Assembly: GCA_937906495.1 (NCBI GenBank)
Contig: CALCVT010000102.1
Span: 1-64,000, forward strand
Source: an uncultured Prevotella sp.
Lineage (GTDB): Bacteria > Bacteroidota > Bacteroidia > Bacteroidales > Bacteroidaceae
Length of the DNA stretch: 64,000 nt
Direction of reading: 5' to 3'
Below, in pieces: positions 18,549 to 26,870 of the stretch; position 1 is the first letter of the stretch, and the number at the start of each line of letters is the position of its first letter. Both the position numbers and the translations under genes were made by a program. Below the pieces are notes generated by a model, which worked only from the letters and a program-made list of their open reading frames with translations, had not been told where the DNA came from and did not search any database.

Positions 18549-19790
18549 TTACGGCTCTACAGAAGGCTGCAGCAACGAACTGTCGCCATAACTCAAAAAT
18601 CTGAAGTCATGTTCGAGCGCATAGCTATAAATGCGTTTCCAGTCTTCGCCTACAAAGGCCGACACCAAAAGCAGCAAGGTACTTTGGGGCTGGTGAAAAT
18701 TAGTTACAATATTATTGACTATATGGTAACGGTACCCGGGGGTAATAATAATTTGTGTAGCTGTATGGAGCACAGGCAGTTGGTTGCGGTCCAGATAGTC
18801 AAGAATTTCTTGCAGGGCTTGTGCTGCAGTAAGTTTTGTTTCGGGCGAAACTGCATACTCGTAGGGCATCCATTGTGGCACATGCAAATCGTCGTGTTTA
18901 GCCTGCGGATTGCGGTGCAACATCACACCCACATAGTACAAACTCTCGAGTGTACGCACCGATGTTGTTCCTACAGCAATGCAATGTGCCCCATGAGCCA
19001 GCAAACGCTCTATGCTTTGGCGTGTAACGGCTATCCACTCAGAGTGCATGGCGTGTCCACCTATCTCCTCGCTCTTGACGGGTTTAAAGGTTCCTGCACC
19101 AACATGCAGGGTTATTTCGTTACGTTCAATACCTTTGTCATCGAGCGCCTTGAGCACACGTTCTGTAAAGTGCAATCCCGCAGTAGGAGCTGCCACCGAA
19201 CCTTTTACCTTGCTATACACCGTTTGATAGGTTTTCAAATCGCTTGCTTCGGTATTGCGGTTCAAGTAGGGCGGAATGGGCAATTCGCCAACAGCGGCCA
19301 ACACCTCGGCAAAGGTTACCTTGCTGTCGCCCCAGTCAAAACGCACCTCATGGCCTGTACCACTCACTCCGATGCGCTCGGCCGTCAGCGTGAGTGTACG
19401 TCCGTCTACCTCAATAATGCGTTCCAAACGTCCTTCTTTCCACTTTTTGAGATTACCAACCAAGCAGGTCCACACTACACTGCCCGTAGTGCTGAAATTG
19501 AGCTGATAGTCAGCGGGAGTATGAGGTTCCAGGCAAAACACCTCAATAAGGGCACCAGTCGACTTATGGAAGTGCAAGCGGGCCTGTATCACCTTCGTGT
19601 TATTAAAGACCATCAGTTCGCCTGCCTTGAGATAATGGGGCAAGTTGTAAAAGATATCTTCAGAAATGTTGCCTTCGCGGTAGAGTAGCAGTTTCGACTC
19701 ATCGCGCACCTCCTTCGGATACTTGGCAATACGGCCATCTGGAAGTGGATAGTTGTAGTCGGCTATACGAATGTGTTTAGGGTCTTGCAT
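18549..19790 (-). CDS. queA: S-adenosylmethionine:tRNA ribosyltransferase-isomerase, large form
   Basis: 413 residues from ATG 19790; an upstream in-frame extension crosses the promoter and is rejected. QueA moves the ribose of SAM onto preQ1 in tRNA to make epoxyqueuosine. Family blocks are clear: ADYNYPLPDGRIAKYP near the start, LMVFNNTKVIQARL, VAAPTAGLHFTERVL, LHVGAGTFKPV, and VTNFHQPQSTLLLLVSAF. It is about 60 residues longer than the usual roughly 350; the extra includes a segment after SVRTLESLYYV (LHRNPQAKHDDLHVPQWM and following). It leads an operon with the Nudix gene. Confidence 0.9.
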   Translation of the reverse strand: MQDPKHIRIADYNYPLPDGRIAKYPKEVRDESKLLLYREGNISEDIFYNLPHYLKAGELMVFNNTKVIQARLHFHKSTGALIEVFCLEPHTPADYQLNFSTTGSVVWTCLVGNLKKWKEGRLERIIEVDGRTLTLTAERIGVSGTGHEVRFDWGDSKVTFAEVLAAVGELPIPPYLNRNTEASDLKTYQTVYSKVKGSVAAPTAGLHFTERVLKALDDKGIERNEITLHVGAGTFKPVKSEEIGGHAMHSEWIAVTRQSIERLLAHGAHCIAVGTTSVRTLESLYYVGVMLHRNPQAKHDDLHVPQWMPYEYAVSPETKLTAAQALQEILDYLDRNQLPVLHTATQIIITPGYRYHIVNNIVTNFHQPQSTLLLLVSAFVGEDWKRIYSYALEHDFRFLSYGDSSLLQPSVEP

Positions 19791-19816
19791 TATCTTATCA
19801 TAAAAGTTTGGGTTGG

Positions 19817-19824
19817 CAAAAGTA
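19817..19824 (-). promoter_or_regulatory. -7 element of queA
   Basis: The minus strand reads TACTTTTG, 27 bases before the queA ATG. No TTG at the standard 19-21 base spacing; the nearest is 25 bases away. Confidence 0.55.
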
Positions 19825-20248
19825 CAAAAAGAGTTTTGAGTTGGCGAGCCAAGGGCTGCACAAAGTGAGCTTGCAGGCACAAAATGCCACATTTAACATG
19901 CGTATCCCCGCTTCTACCCTTATCTTTTTACATCAACGTATGTAACACACGTACTAACTTCTACAAGCATTCGAAAGATACCTGAACACGGCTTTAGTAG
20001 GCAAAAAACTTTCTCATCTGCTGCAAAATGCCTAATTTTGCGTGGAACAGAAAGTTTCTATCCGAACAGCCGGACCCTGGCGTTGCTAATGCTGCCTAAA
20101 GGCAAAAGGTTGCAGCCTTTGGACCATTGCAGCCCTGCCACTGACTCCGTCAACACATAGCAAGGCTGCTCAAACCGCATGGTGCACGAAACCTGCCTGG
20201 AATTGTATCGGATACTCTATTTTTCTCATCTACAAACACCCCTACGCC
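19825..20248. other. Noncoding stretch upstream of the small membrane protein
   Basis: TAATTTTG at 20033-20040 is a possible -7 element for the downstream gene, giving a leader of about 200 bases. I see no other supported feature. Confidence 0.4.
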
Positions 20249-20533
20249 GTGTCAGACTTTCCCAAATGGATGCTGGCTCTTGCCGGTATCAGCCTACTTC
20301 CCGTTTTACTAAGCCCCTTCTACTTATTTGGAGCCCATCCGCTGGGTACCAGCGAAAACGGGTTTGTACGTTTCTTACTCTATTTGGCTACCCAAGGATT
20401 TTGGCTCATTCCTTTGCTGCTTTTCTTTTCAAGTTTAGACCAATACCGCAGAGGATTTGAAAAAACGGGCATCACCATTGCCCTGTTCAGCGCTGCCATA
20501 GCCATTACCGGCGGCGTGTTGGTTTTTGCCTGA
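20249..20533 (+). CDS. Small membrane protein, three helices, unknown function
   Basis: 94 residues from a GTG start. Three hydrophobic segments (about 8-28, 40-61 and 73-93) alternate with short charged loops, including SLDQYRRGFEK, which looks like a conserved cytoplasmic loop. The composition and regular layout point to a real gene rather than chance. An internal ATG (Met8) would leave the first helix intact and is an alternative start. It ends 20 bases before a very strong terminator. I do not recognise a named family. Confidence 0.7.
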   Translation: MSDFPKWMLALAGISLLPVLLSPFYLFGAHPLGTSENGFVRFLLYLATQGFWLIPLLLFFSSLDQYRRGFEKTGITIALFSAAIAITGGVLVFA

Positions 20534-20553
20534 TTCTCATTTTTCACTTTAAC

Positions 20554-20589
20554 AAAAAGCGTTTGCGCCGATTGGCGCAAACGCTTTTT
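20554..20589. terminator. Strong bidirectional terminator
   Basis: AAAAAGCGTTTGCGCC (20554-20569) and its perfect complement (20574-20589) form a 16-bp stem with the loop GATT, with A and T tracts on both sides. It separates the small membrane gene from the converging glycosidase gene. Confidence 0.92.
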
Positions 20590-20710
20590 GTTTGACAGTC
20601 ATTCGTTTTTTACCAGTATTGGGCTACGGGCAGCCTAACTGCTCACCAACTGCCATAAAAAAACCTTCAACAAGTTGGATACACAGCAGGCCACGCCTTG
20701 CTATGAGTAT

Positions 20711-22369
20711 TTAGCGGTTAAGCAACAACTGCAGCCCGTTTACCAAGTCCGAAGCCGATTTACCTTCAGGTATTCCCTCAGGTTCAAAGGCTTTGACAGC
20801 CTCATTGAGTTGTCGCAGTGCCTCGCTGTTACCTGCACTTTGGTATTCGGCCCGCAAAATACGTATTTTCTCGGCCATTGCCACGCCTTCAATAAAGCGT
20901 TCATAACGAACAGACGAGCGCGGACCGGGATAAATGCAGTAGGTATCGCCGGGCGCAAACATACGGAAACGCGAGTCGGTAAGCGGACGGTCGTCCCAGT
21001 TCATCCACGACCAGTGCAAATAGCCATCAAAGTTATTGGCTACGCAATAAACTGGCAAAAAGGCTGCCTCAGCAGGCAAACTGTTTGAGAACAAGTTGGG
21101 TTCAGCGTTGCTGCAGCAGGTATAGGTGGTCGATACCCATCCCTTTGCACGACGCGCTTTTAACTCCTCTGCACTAAAGTCCTCACCATAAGCAATGCAA
21201 TAGTCGTGCAGTTTATCAACAAGTTCGGGATGATACGTACCTGCCAGTGCCATCCGGATGCCGGGCACAGCCTCTTGTGCCACGCGATAGGCATCAAGCA
21301 TATTGTCGAGTCCGCGCTCATCCATTGCTATGCAAGTTTTGTCGTACCAGCCTTTAGCCTTAAGATGAGCAGCAAAGTTTTGAAGAAACGATACCCATAG
21401 TTCGCGATACTCCCCGGAGTTGGTCGTGGTTTTAAGGTCTACCTCTTTAAACTGAGCCTCATCGAAGTAGCGGAAACTCATGTCCCAGGGAACCATCGAA
21501 AAACAGTTAATCTGCTCACTGATTCCACACTCCTCACACAGCGCTACCCACTTGTCGAAAACCGTATAATCGTAAGCCCAGCTGCCGTCCTTCTTTTTGA
21601 TGGTGCGAATCATCGGATCGAACTTATCGACAGTCTGTTCGCCCCAGGGCTCGTAGAAGAGGATGGCCGAAACTACCTTTTGTCCCGAACGGGCTAACAG
21701 TTTTAAATAAGGCTTTAAAGCTTCAAGATGGGCATCGCTCCAGCGGGTAAGCCCCTCGTAGCGCGAAACTGCATAGGGCTGCTGCCAAAAGTCTACATGG
21801 AACTGCTGCTCCTGCGGAGTGGGCAGTGTGCGGTTAAGCACCTTGACCGAAAGATTCAGTTTTTTGAGCACCTTCGAAGTGGCTGCGTCTACCACCTCAA
21901 GCCGGGTACGATAAATTCCGGGTACGGCATTGCGGGGTACCTCGAGCGTGCACCATACCGGACGGGCGGTATAGGCCTGCAAGGCTGCTGTTGTATCGAT
22001 TTCGATGATATCGGGCACCTGATAGGGTGCAAGCCCGTCGGGATGGTAACCACAAGCCTGGTAGCTGTCGGTTGTAACATAGCTCACAAAGCGTGCACTA
22101 CCCTGCGATGCAGCAATCTGCCGGTTGCCTGACTTCCAGGGGGTCATGCGAAGTTGCAACTGGCCGGTAGCCGAAGGCGTATAAAGTACTGCTTGCATAG
22201 CTGCACGCTCGCCACGCCATGCAGTAAGGAGCGTGTCGGATGTTTGCAGCATGGGGTTGGCATCGTGGGCATAATGAACATCCTTTGATGCCCACGATGC
22301 TGTCAGTCCTTGCTGCGCATGCATCATCAACGGACAGCACAACAGGGAAAGAATAAGGCTTTTAATCAT
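20711..22369 (-). CDS. GH123-like glycoside hydrolase (DUF4091), exported
   Basis: 552 residues. Residues 1-19 are a signal peptide (LILSLLCCPLMMHAQ). An N-terminal beta-sandwich region (20-180) is followed by a TIM-barrel domain. AMDERGLDNM holds the adjacent Asp350-Glu351 pair used in substrate-assisted catalysis by GH123 beta-N-acetylgalactosaminidases. The later blocks GYLHWSWMNWDDRPLTDSRF and GDTYCIYPG are the DUF4091 signature. It likely trims N-acetylgalactosamine from host glycans in the periplasm or on the surface. There is no SusC/SusD pair or other glycosidase beside it. Confidence 0.87.
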   Translation of the reverse strand: MIKSLILSLLCCPLMMHAQQGLTASWASKDVHYAHDANPMLQTSDTLLTAWRGERAAMQAVLYTPSATGQLQLRMTPWKSGNRQIAASQGSARFVSYVTTDSYQACGYHPDGLAPYQVPDIIEIDTTAALQAYTARPVWCTLEVPRNAVPGIYRTRLEVVDAATSKVLKKLNLSVKVLNRTLPTPQEQQFHVDFWQQPYAVSRYEGLTRWSDAHLEALKPYLKLLARSGQKVVSAILFYEPWGEQTVDKFDPMIRTIKKKDGSWAYDYTVFDKWVALCEECGISEQINCFSMVPWDMSFRYFDEAQFKEVDLKTTTNSGEYRELWVSFLQNFAAHLKAKGWYDKTCIAMDERGLDNMLDAYRVAQEAVPGIRMALAGTYHPELVDKLHDYCIAYGEDFSAEELKARRAKGWVSTTYTCCSNAEPNLFSNSLPAEAAFLPVYCVANNFDGYLHWSWMNWDDRPLTDSRFRMFAPGDTYCIYPGPRSSVRYERFIEGVAMAEKIRILRAEYQSAGNSEALRQLNEAVKAFEPEGIPEGKSASDLVNGLQLLLNR

Positions 22370-22579
22370 AATTCTTTACTAGATATACGATATAGATATT
22401 TTACATAGGATTGAACAAAACGACTGTCCGCTTGCGGCTTACTGACACCTGCAGCAAACTGGCCGTCTAAAGTCAGGCCGCATGCCGAAGGAACAAAATG
22501 AGCGCAAGTGGACAGCCGATATTCAAAAAACTGCCCGTTACCGGCTTATGCATGGCGTATGCCGATACGGAATGCTGGT

Positions 22580-23932
22580 TTATAAGTTCAAATGGAACTC
22601 AATTACAGCTTCGATACCCTTATGGAGCATATCGACGGGGAAGTTCTCGTTGGGCGAATGGATGGCATTGCTCTCCAGACCAAAGCCCATAAGGATGGTT
22701 TTTACTCCCAGCTCACGCTCAAAGTCGCTGATGATGGGAATGCTGCCTCCACGACGTACTGCCAACGGCCGCTTGCCAAAAGCTTTGGCAAATCCTTTTT
22801 CGGCAGCCTGGTATGCCGGCAGCGAAATGGGGCATACATAGCCCTCGCCACCATGCATCGGGGTTACTTTTACCTTGACATAATCGGGAGCTACCGACTG
22901 GATGTAATCTACAAAGAGTTTCGAAATCTTTTCGTGCTGCTGATGGGGTACCAAACGGGTTGACACCTTGGCATAGGCCTTAGAGGGAAGCACTGTTTTG
23001 GAACCTTCGCCGGTATGACCACCCCAAATGCCGCACACATCGAACGACGGACGGCAAGCATTGCGCTCGATGGTCGAATAGCCAGCCTCACCGCGCAAAG
23101 CATCTACACCTATTGACTGCTTATAGCGCTCCACATCGAAGGGAATCGAGGCTATCATGCTGCGTTCTTCCTGCGAGAGTTCTTCCACATCGTCGTAAAA
23201 GTGGGGTATCTGGATGCGACCATTCTCGTCGAGCACCTTTGCAAGCATTTCGCAAAGTACTTGAATGGGGTTGGCCACGGCTCCTCCAAAGTGGCCTGAA
23301 TGGAGGTCGCGATTGGGACCGGTTACTTCGATTTCCCAATAAGCCAAACCACGCAGGCCGGTTGTCAGCGAGGGTAAATCGGGAGCAAGCATCGAGGTGT
23401 CGCTCACAAGAATAATGTCGCAAGCCAAGAGTTCGCGGTGCTTTTTAAGAAAAGCGTTGAGCGAGGGCGAACCAATTTCTTCTTCACCCTCGAGTATGAA
23501 CTTAACGTTATGGGTAAGCAGGTTATGGCGTACCAAATACTCAAAGGCTTTGACTTGAATAAAACTTTGGCCTTTATCGTCGTCGGCACCACGGGCCCAA
23601 ATACGGCCGTCGCGTACTTCGGGTTCAAAAGGTGCTGATTTCCACAACTCGAGCGGAGCTACAGGCATTACATCATAGTGGCCGTAAACAAGCACCGTCG
23701 GGGCATCGTTGCTCACACGACGCTCGGCATAAACCAACGGGTTACCATCAGAGGGCATCACCTCGGCTTTGTCGGCACCGGCCTCAAGCAGCAATTCGCG
23801 CCAACGCTCGGCACAACGAATCATGTCGGGGTGATGGGCAGGTTCGGCACTGATACTGGGAATACGAATCAGACTGAACAACTCGTCGAGGAAGCGGGCC
23901 TCGTTTTGTGAAATGTAATTCTTGACTTGCAT
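22580..23932 (-). CDS. M20-family metallopeptidase (dipeptidase-like)
   Basis: 450 residues. The dinuclear zinc site of the ArgE/DapE/CPG2 clan is visible: VYGHYDVMPV (His ligand and Asp), ARGADDDKG (bridging Asp), EGEEEIGS (catalytic Glu and ligand Glu) and a C-terminal His region. An insertion dimerisation domain lies between. Length and the LWKSAPFEPEVRDGRIWARG block match CNDP/carnosinase-type dipeptidases. It follows the DUF1934-like gene by 8 bases, in the C10 protease operon, and may finish the breakdown of peptides released by that enzyme. Confidence 0.9.
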   Translation of the reverse strand: MQVKNYISQNEARFLDELFSLIRIPSISAEPAHHPDMIRCAERWRELLLEAGADKAEVMPSDGNPLVYAERRVSNDAPTVLVYGHYDVMPVAPLELWKSAPFEPEVRDGRIWARGADDDKGQSFIQVKAFEYLVRHNLLTHNVKFILEGEEEIGSPSLNAFLKKHRELLACDIILVSDTSMLAPDLPSLTTGLRGLAYWEIEVTGPNRDLHSGHFGGAVANPIQVLCEMLAKVLDENGRIQIPHFYDDVEELSQEERSMIASIPFDVERYKQSIGVDALRGEAGYSTIERNACRPSFDVCGIWGGHTGEGSKTVLPSKAYAKVSTRLVPHQQHEKISKLFVDYIQSVAPDYVKVKVTPMHGGEGYVCPISLPAYQAAEKGFAKAFGKRPLAVRRGGSIPIISDFERELGVKTILMGFGLESNAIHSPNENFPVDMLHKGIEAVIEFHLNL

Positions 23933-23940
23933 GGTATGGA

Positions 23941-24348
23941 TTAGTTAAAGTGCCACTCTATGGTCAACACGTTGTCGGCTACCTGCCGACCTGCGGCAAG
24001 CAAAGTGTAGCGAGCCTGAAAACGGCCGCCTGTGGCATTAATTATAAATGACTGGCTATGGGTAAAGAGGCTGAAATCGAACGTGCCCTCCTGTGCTGTA
24101 TAGGGACAAGGCAAAAGTCGGCCTTCGATAAAAGTCATGCGCGAACGCACCTGACCGTTACGCTTTAGGTCGGCCAGGCCATCGGTAAGCATCAACATGG
24201 CTGAGCCTTGGTTTTCGGGTTCGGCATAACGGAGCATGATGCCTGTTTCCTCTACGATACAGGCACCTTGACTTTGGGTCGTAATACGGTCTTCTCCATT
24301 CTCGGTATGCGACACCAGAAGGGTTTCGATATGTGCTTTTTTCAACAT
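23941..24348 (-). CDS. DUF1934-like small beta-barrel protein
   Basis: 135 residues. The all-beta pattern, the block VRSRMTFIEGRLLPCPYTAQEG and a final strand run (GGRFQARYTLLAAGRQVADNVLTIEW) resemble DUF1934/YwiB, a calycin-like barrel. The match is judged by eye, so the family call is tentative. No signal peptide, hence cytoplasmic. It lies 3 bases after the stop of the C10 protease gene and 8 bases before the M20 peptidase gene. Function unknown. Confidence 0.7.
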   Translation of the reverse strand: MLKKAHIETLLVSHTENGEDRITTQSQGACIVEETGIMLRYAEPENQGSAMLMLTDGLADLKRNGQVRSRMTFIEGRLLPCPYTAQEGTFDFSLFTHSQSFIINATGGRFQARYTLLAAGRQVADNVLTIEWHFN

Positions 24349-24351
24349 GGG

Positions 24352-26280
24352 TCAATGGGGCTGAGAAATCAGTACTTTATACACGCGGCTACCCTTTCTG
24401 CACAAGTAGATGCCCGGCCCGGTTGGACGTAACACCTGCCTGCCCGAAAGGGTGTACCAAATTTCGGGATATGCAACGGTCGGAGCTGCAGGGCAATCAA
24501 TGCCTGTGGAAGTTGGCATCGTAAAGGTTATATTTTGAACAATGGGCCAAACGCGCCTTACGCGCAGCGTATAGCTGCGACCGGGCACAAGTTGACGGAA
24601 GCGCACTACATCGACCGTATCTGCGGCGGGACGAAGATAAACAAAATGTTCGACTTGGCCATCGGTCTGGGTCACATTGTCGAGCAAGTCGTACACAAAA
24701 TACGTAGCACCACGCGCTGTATCCGAGGGATTGGCTATATGCTGATGCACCTCGACCTGTGTCGAATCGGCAAATACCAATTGCGGCACATCGGCCTCAA
24801 GCTGTTGGGTTCCACCTATACCTACATTAATAACCCGGGAGTAGTGTTGCTCCTGCCCGTTGGACGAAATGGTCAGACTCAACTGGCCTGAACGCGTAAA
24901 GAGGGTATGCACCAATAAAGTATCGTGCTGGCCGGGCGCCAGCGTACAACCGGTTTGGTTGAGCAGTTCGGCATGTTCGGGCCATTGGGCATCGTCGGGT
25001 TCATGGAGCAACACGTAAAAGGGGGTTGTGAGGGTAAATTTCGATACGTTTTGCACACAAATGCGCAGGGGGGTATAACAGCCGGTTTGAGGCGTACGGT
25101 CAATGCATACATTCTCAACTATAACTTCACGGCCGGTACGGGGCAAAGAACTGGGCAACTTTACATCGGGCTGGGCATCGGGACTGCAAACGATGGCTTC
25201 CTGATTGCAAAAGAAACCACTATATACCACACTGTCTGAACGGTCGGCCTCGGGCTGTGGATGGGCCAGCACATCGAGGCGGAAGTAACCGTCGTAAGCA
25301 CCGCCATAGCCCCAGTTAACATGGAAAAGTCCGCGCTCGTCCAACCCGTCGAGCACAAAGGCATGCCCTCCGCTACGCATTATGGAGCCGGCGTAGTAGA
25401 CGGGACGGGCTGCTTGAATTTCGGTTGCCAGAAAATTCCAGTAAACTGCAGGGTCATAGTCGGTCGACGAAAGGTAATGCACATACTCCATGCCCCAGGC
25501 ACGCTGCAGGGGATTGACCAAACGCTGCGAATAAGCCCCACTGGAGTGCTCGCCCCAATTCATCCTGCAGGCTACTCCTAAATAAAACGACAGGCGAGCC
25601 ACAGCATCGGCTTCGGCCTCGGTGTAAGTGCCTTCGGCATAGTTGTCGCGAATAAGGCGCGTGTCAACACTTGCTCCTGGAAGTACGTCAGGAACAACAT
25701 AATTAGGGGTTTCCCAACCCTTGAGAGTATCGGCCAACGTATAAGTACGGCGGTAATACGTGAGTATTTGTTCCATGGCCGTTGCTACACAACCTACCAC
25801 GCAAGGGTTGTCCGACAGGCTGCCGTCGGCACGGCGATAGTAAGGGCAATAACGGTTGTAGGGGGCCTGCTGATGCCGGATGGTGGTGAGCAGTGGACTA
25901 ACCGCCTTCCACACTGCGCCTGCAGGTGGATAGGCTGCAGTTACACGGGCTGAGGGTGCAGTACTCAACAGAGTCCGGAGTACGGGGGGTATTTCAGGGA
26001 ATTGTTCGCTACAGCCATAACCTAACACAGCCGGTTCGTCAGTTCCCTTCGATACCAACAGAAACTCCGTTCCTTGCGTAAAAACATAAGCTCGCAGCAA
26101 ATTATACAACGTTTGTGGTGTTGCCAGTGCCTGCTGCCTGGAATGGCGCGACTGCCACCATCCGGCAGCAACCTTGCGTGCTTCGGCCTCGGTACGTTGC
26201 GCCCACAACGGGCACACCATCACTTGCAATAACAGGCAGAACAACACAAGGCCACGCATGGAATGATTCATATTTTTCAT
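24352..26280 (-). CDS. C10 (streptopain-like) cysteine protease with C-terminal sorting-like region
   Basis: 642 residues from ATG 26280; a TTG 15 codons earlier is disfavoured. Residues 1-27 are a signal peptide ending in PLWAQ. A pro-region (about 28-135) precedes the protease domain, which has the nucleophile in VVGCVATAMEQI (Cys164), GGHAFVLDGL (His306) and HVNWGYGGAYDGYFRL (322-335), as in SpeB and interpain. Residues 360-570 are beta-rich. The tail EIWYTLSGRQVLRP...GIYLCRKGSRVYKVLI resembles C-terminal domains recognised by type IX secretion in Bacteroidetes, so surface delivery is likely (inference). First of three tightly packed genes. Confidence 0.9.
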   Translation of the reverse strand: MKNMNHSMRGLVLFCLLLQVMVCPLWAQRTEAEARKVAAGWWQSRHSRQQALATPQTLYNLLRAYVFTQGTEFLLVSKGTDEPAVLGYGCSEQFPEIPPVLRTLLSTAPSARVTAAYPPAGAVWKAVSPLLTTIRHQQAPYNRYCPYYRRADGSLSDNPCVVGCVATAMEQILTYYRRTYTLADTLKGWETPNYVVPDVLPGASVDTRLIRDNYAEGTYTEAEADAVARLSFYLGVACRMNWGEHSSGAYSQRLVNPLQRAWGMEYVHYLSSTDYDPAVYWNFLATEIQAARPVYYAGSIMRSGGHAFVLDGLDERGLFHVNWGYGGAYDGYFRLDVLAHPQPEADRSDSVVYSGFFCNQEAIVCSPDAQPDVKLPSSLPRTGREVIVENVCIDRTPQTGCYTPLRICVQNVSKFTLTTPFYVLLHEPDDAQWPEHAELLNQTGCTLAPGQHDTLLVHTLFTRSGQLSLTISSNGQEQHYSRVINVGIGGTQQLEADVPQLVFADSTQVEVHQHIANPSDTARGATYFVYDLLDNVTQTDGQVEHFVYLRPAADTVDVVRFRQLVPGRSYTLRVRRVWPIVQNITFTMPTSTGIDCPAAPTVAYPEIWYTLSGRQVLRPTGPGIYLCRKGSRVYKVLISQPH

Positions 26281-26388
26281 GATACGGAAGGATTTGAGGT
26301 CAATGTTTAACAAGCTGTACAGCAAGCCGGCCTTTACAGGCTGCAGCTACCCGATATAAAGGAGGGGAAGCGGATAGAAATTAGGGCG

Positions 26389-26853
26389 TTAAATGTTGAA
26401 TTGTTTACCCTGTTTGCCGTCTTCCAGTCCTTTGGCATAGCCTTCACGATAACCTTGCGTGTAGTTTTGCCGTTCGCTCTCGGCCTTGAAGCCGCTTGTT
26501 TCGTCGTAGGTAGCCCGGTCCTGACCGAGCGCTCCATCGTCGCAACCGGCTGTATAACCATCTTCATAACCAGCCTCGTAGGGATCGCGTTTATCTTTTC
26601 CTAAAACGGTATCGGGCAAAACCGATGGAACTATCGTATCGGAGGAAGCTGGCAACAGGCCGGGTTCCATCGTCGTATCGGGCACAGCAATGGCTTTTGA
26701 AGCTGATTGTCCGTTTTGGGCATTATTCAGACTTTTCTGTTCGCCGGCGGCTTGTTTCATGTAAATAATACCTATCACCACCAACACACAAAACAAAAAT
26801 ATAGCGATATTACGCCAACGGTGTTCTGAATCGGGAAGTTTATTATAGTTCAT
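26389..26853 (-). CDS. Membrane-anchored protein with GX3 repeats (Yae1-like motif)
   Basis: 154 residues. One helix at 15-32 with a short charged cytoplasmic start. A low-complexity linker (40-90) leads to two clusters of glycines every four residues: Gly95, 99, 103, 107 (YEAGYEDGYTAGCDDG) and Gly134, 138, 142, 146 (TQGYREGYAKGLEDG). Such GX3 strings pack helices tightly, as in the Yae1 N-terminal deca-GX3 motif. It follows rodA by 17 bases at the end of the mre/rod transcription unit, so a role at the elongation machinery is plausible but unproven. Confidence 0.8.
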   Translation of the reverse strand: MNYNKLPDSEHRWRNIAIFLFCVLVVIGIIYMKQAAGEQKSLNNAQNGQSASKAIAVPDTTMEPGLLPASSDTIVPSVLPDTVLGKDKRDPYEAGYEDGYTAGCDDGALGQDRATYDETSGFKAESERQNYTQGYREGYAKGLEDGKQGKQFNI

Positions 26854-26870
26854 GTAGTTGATAATTACGA

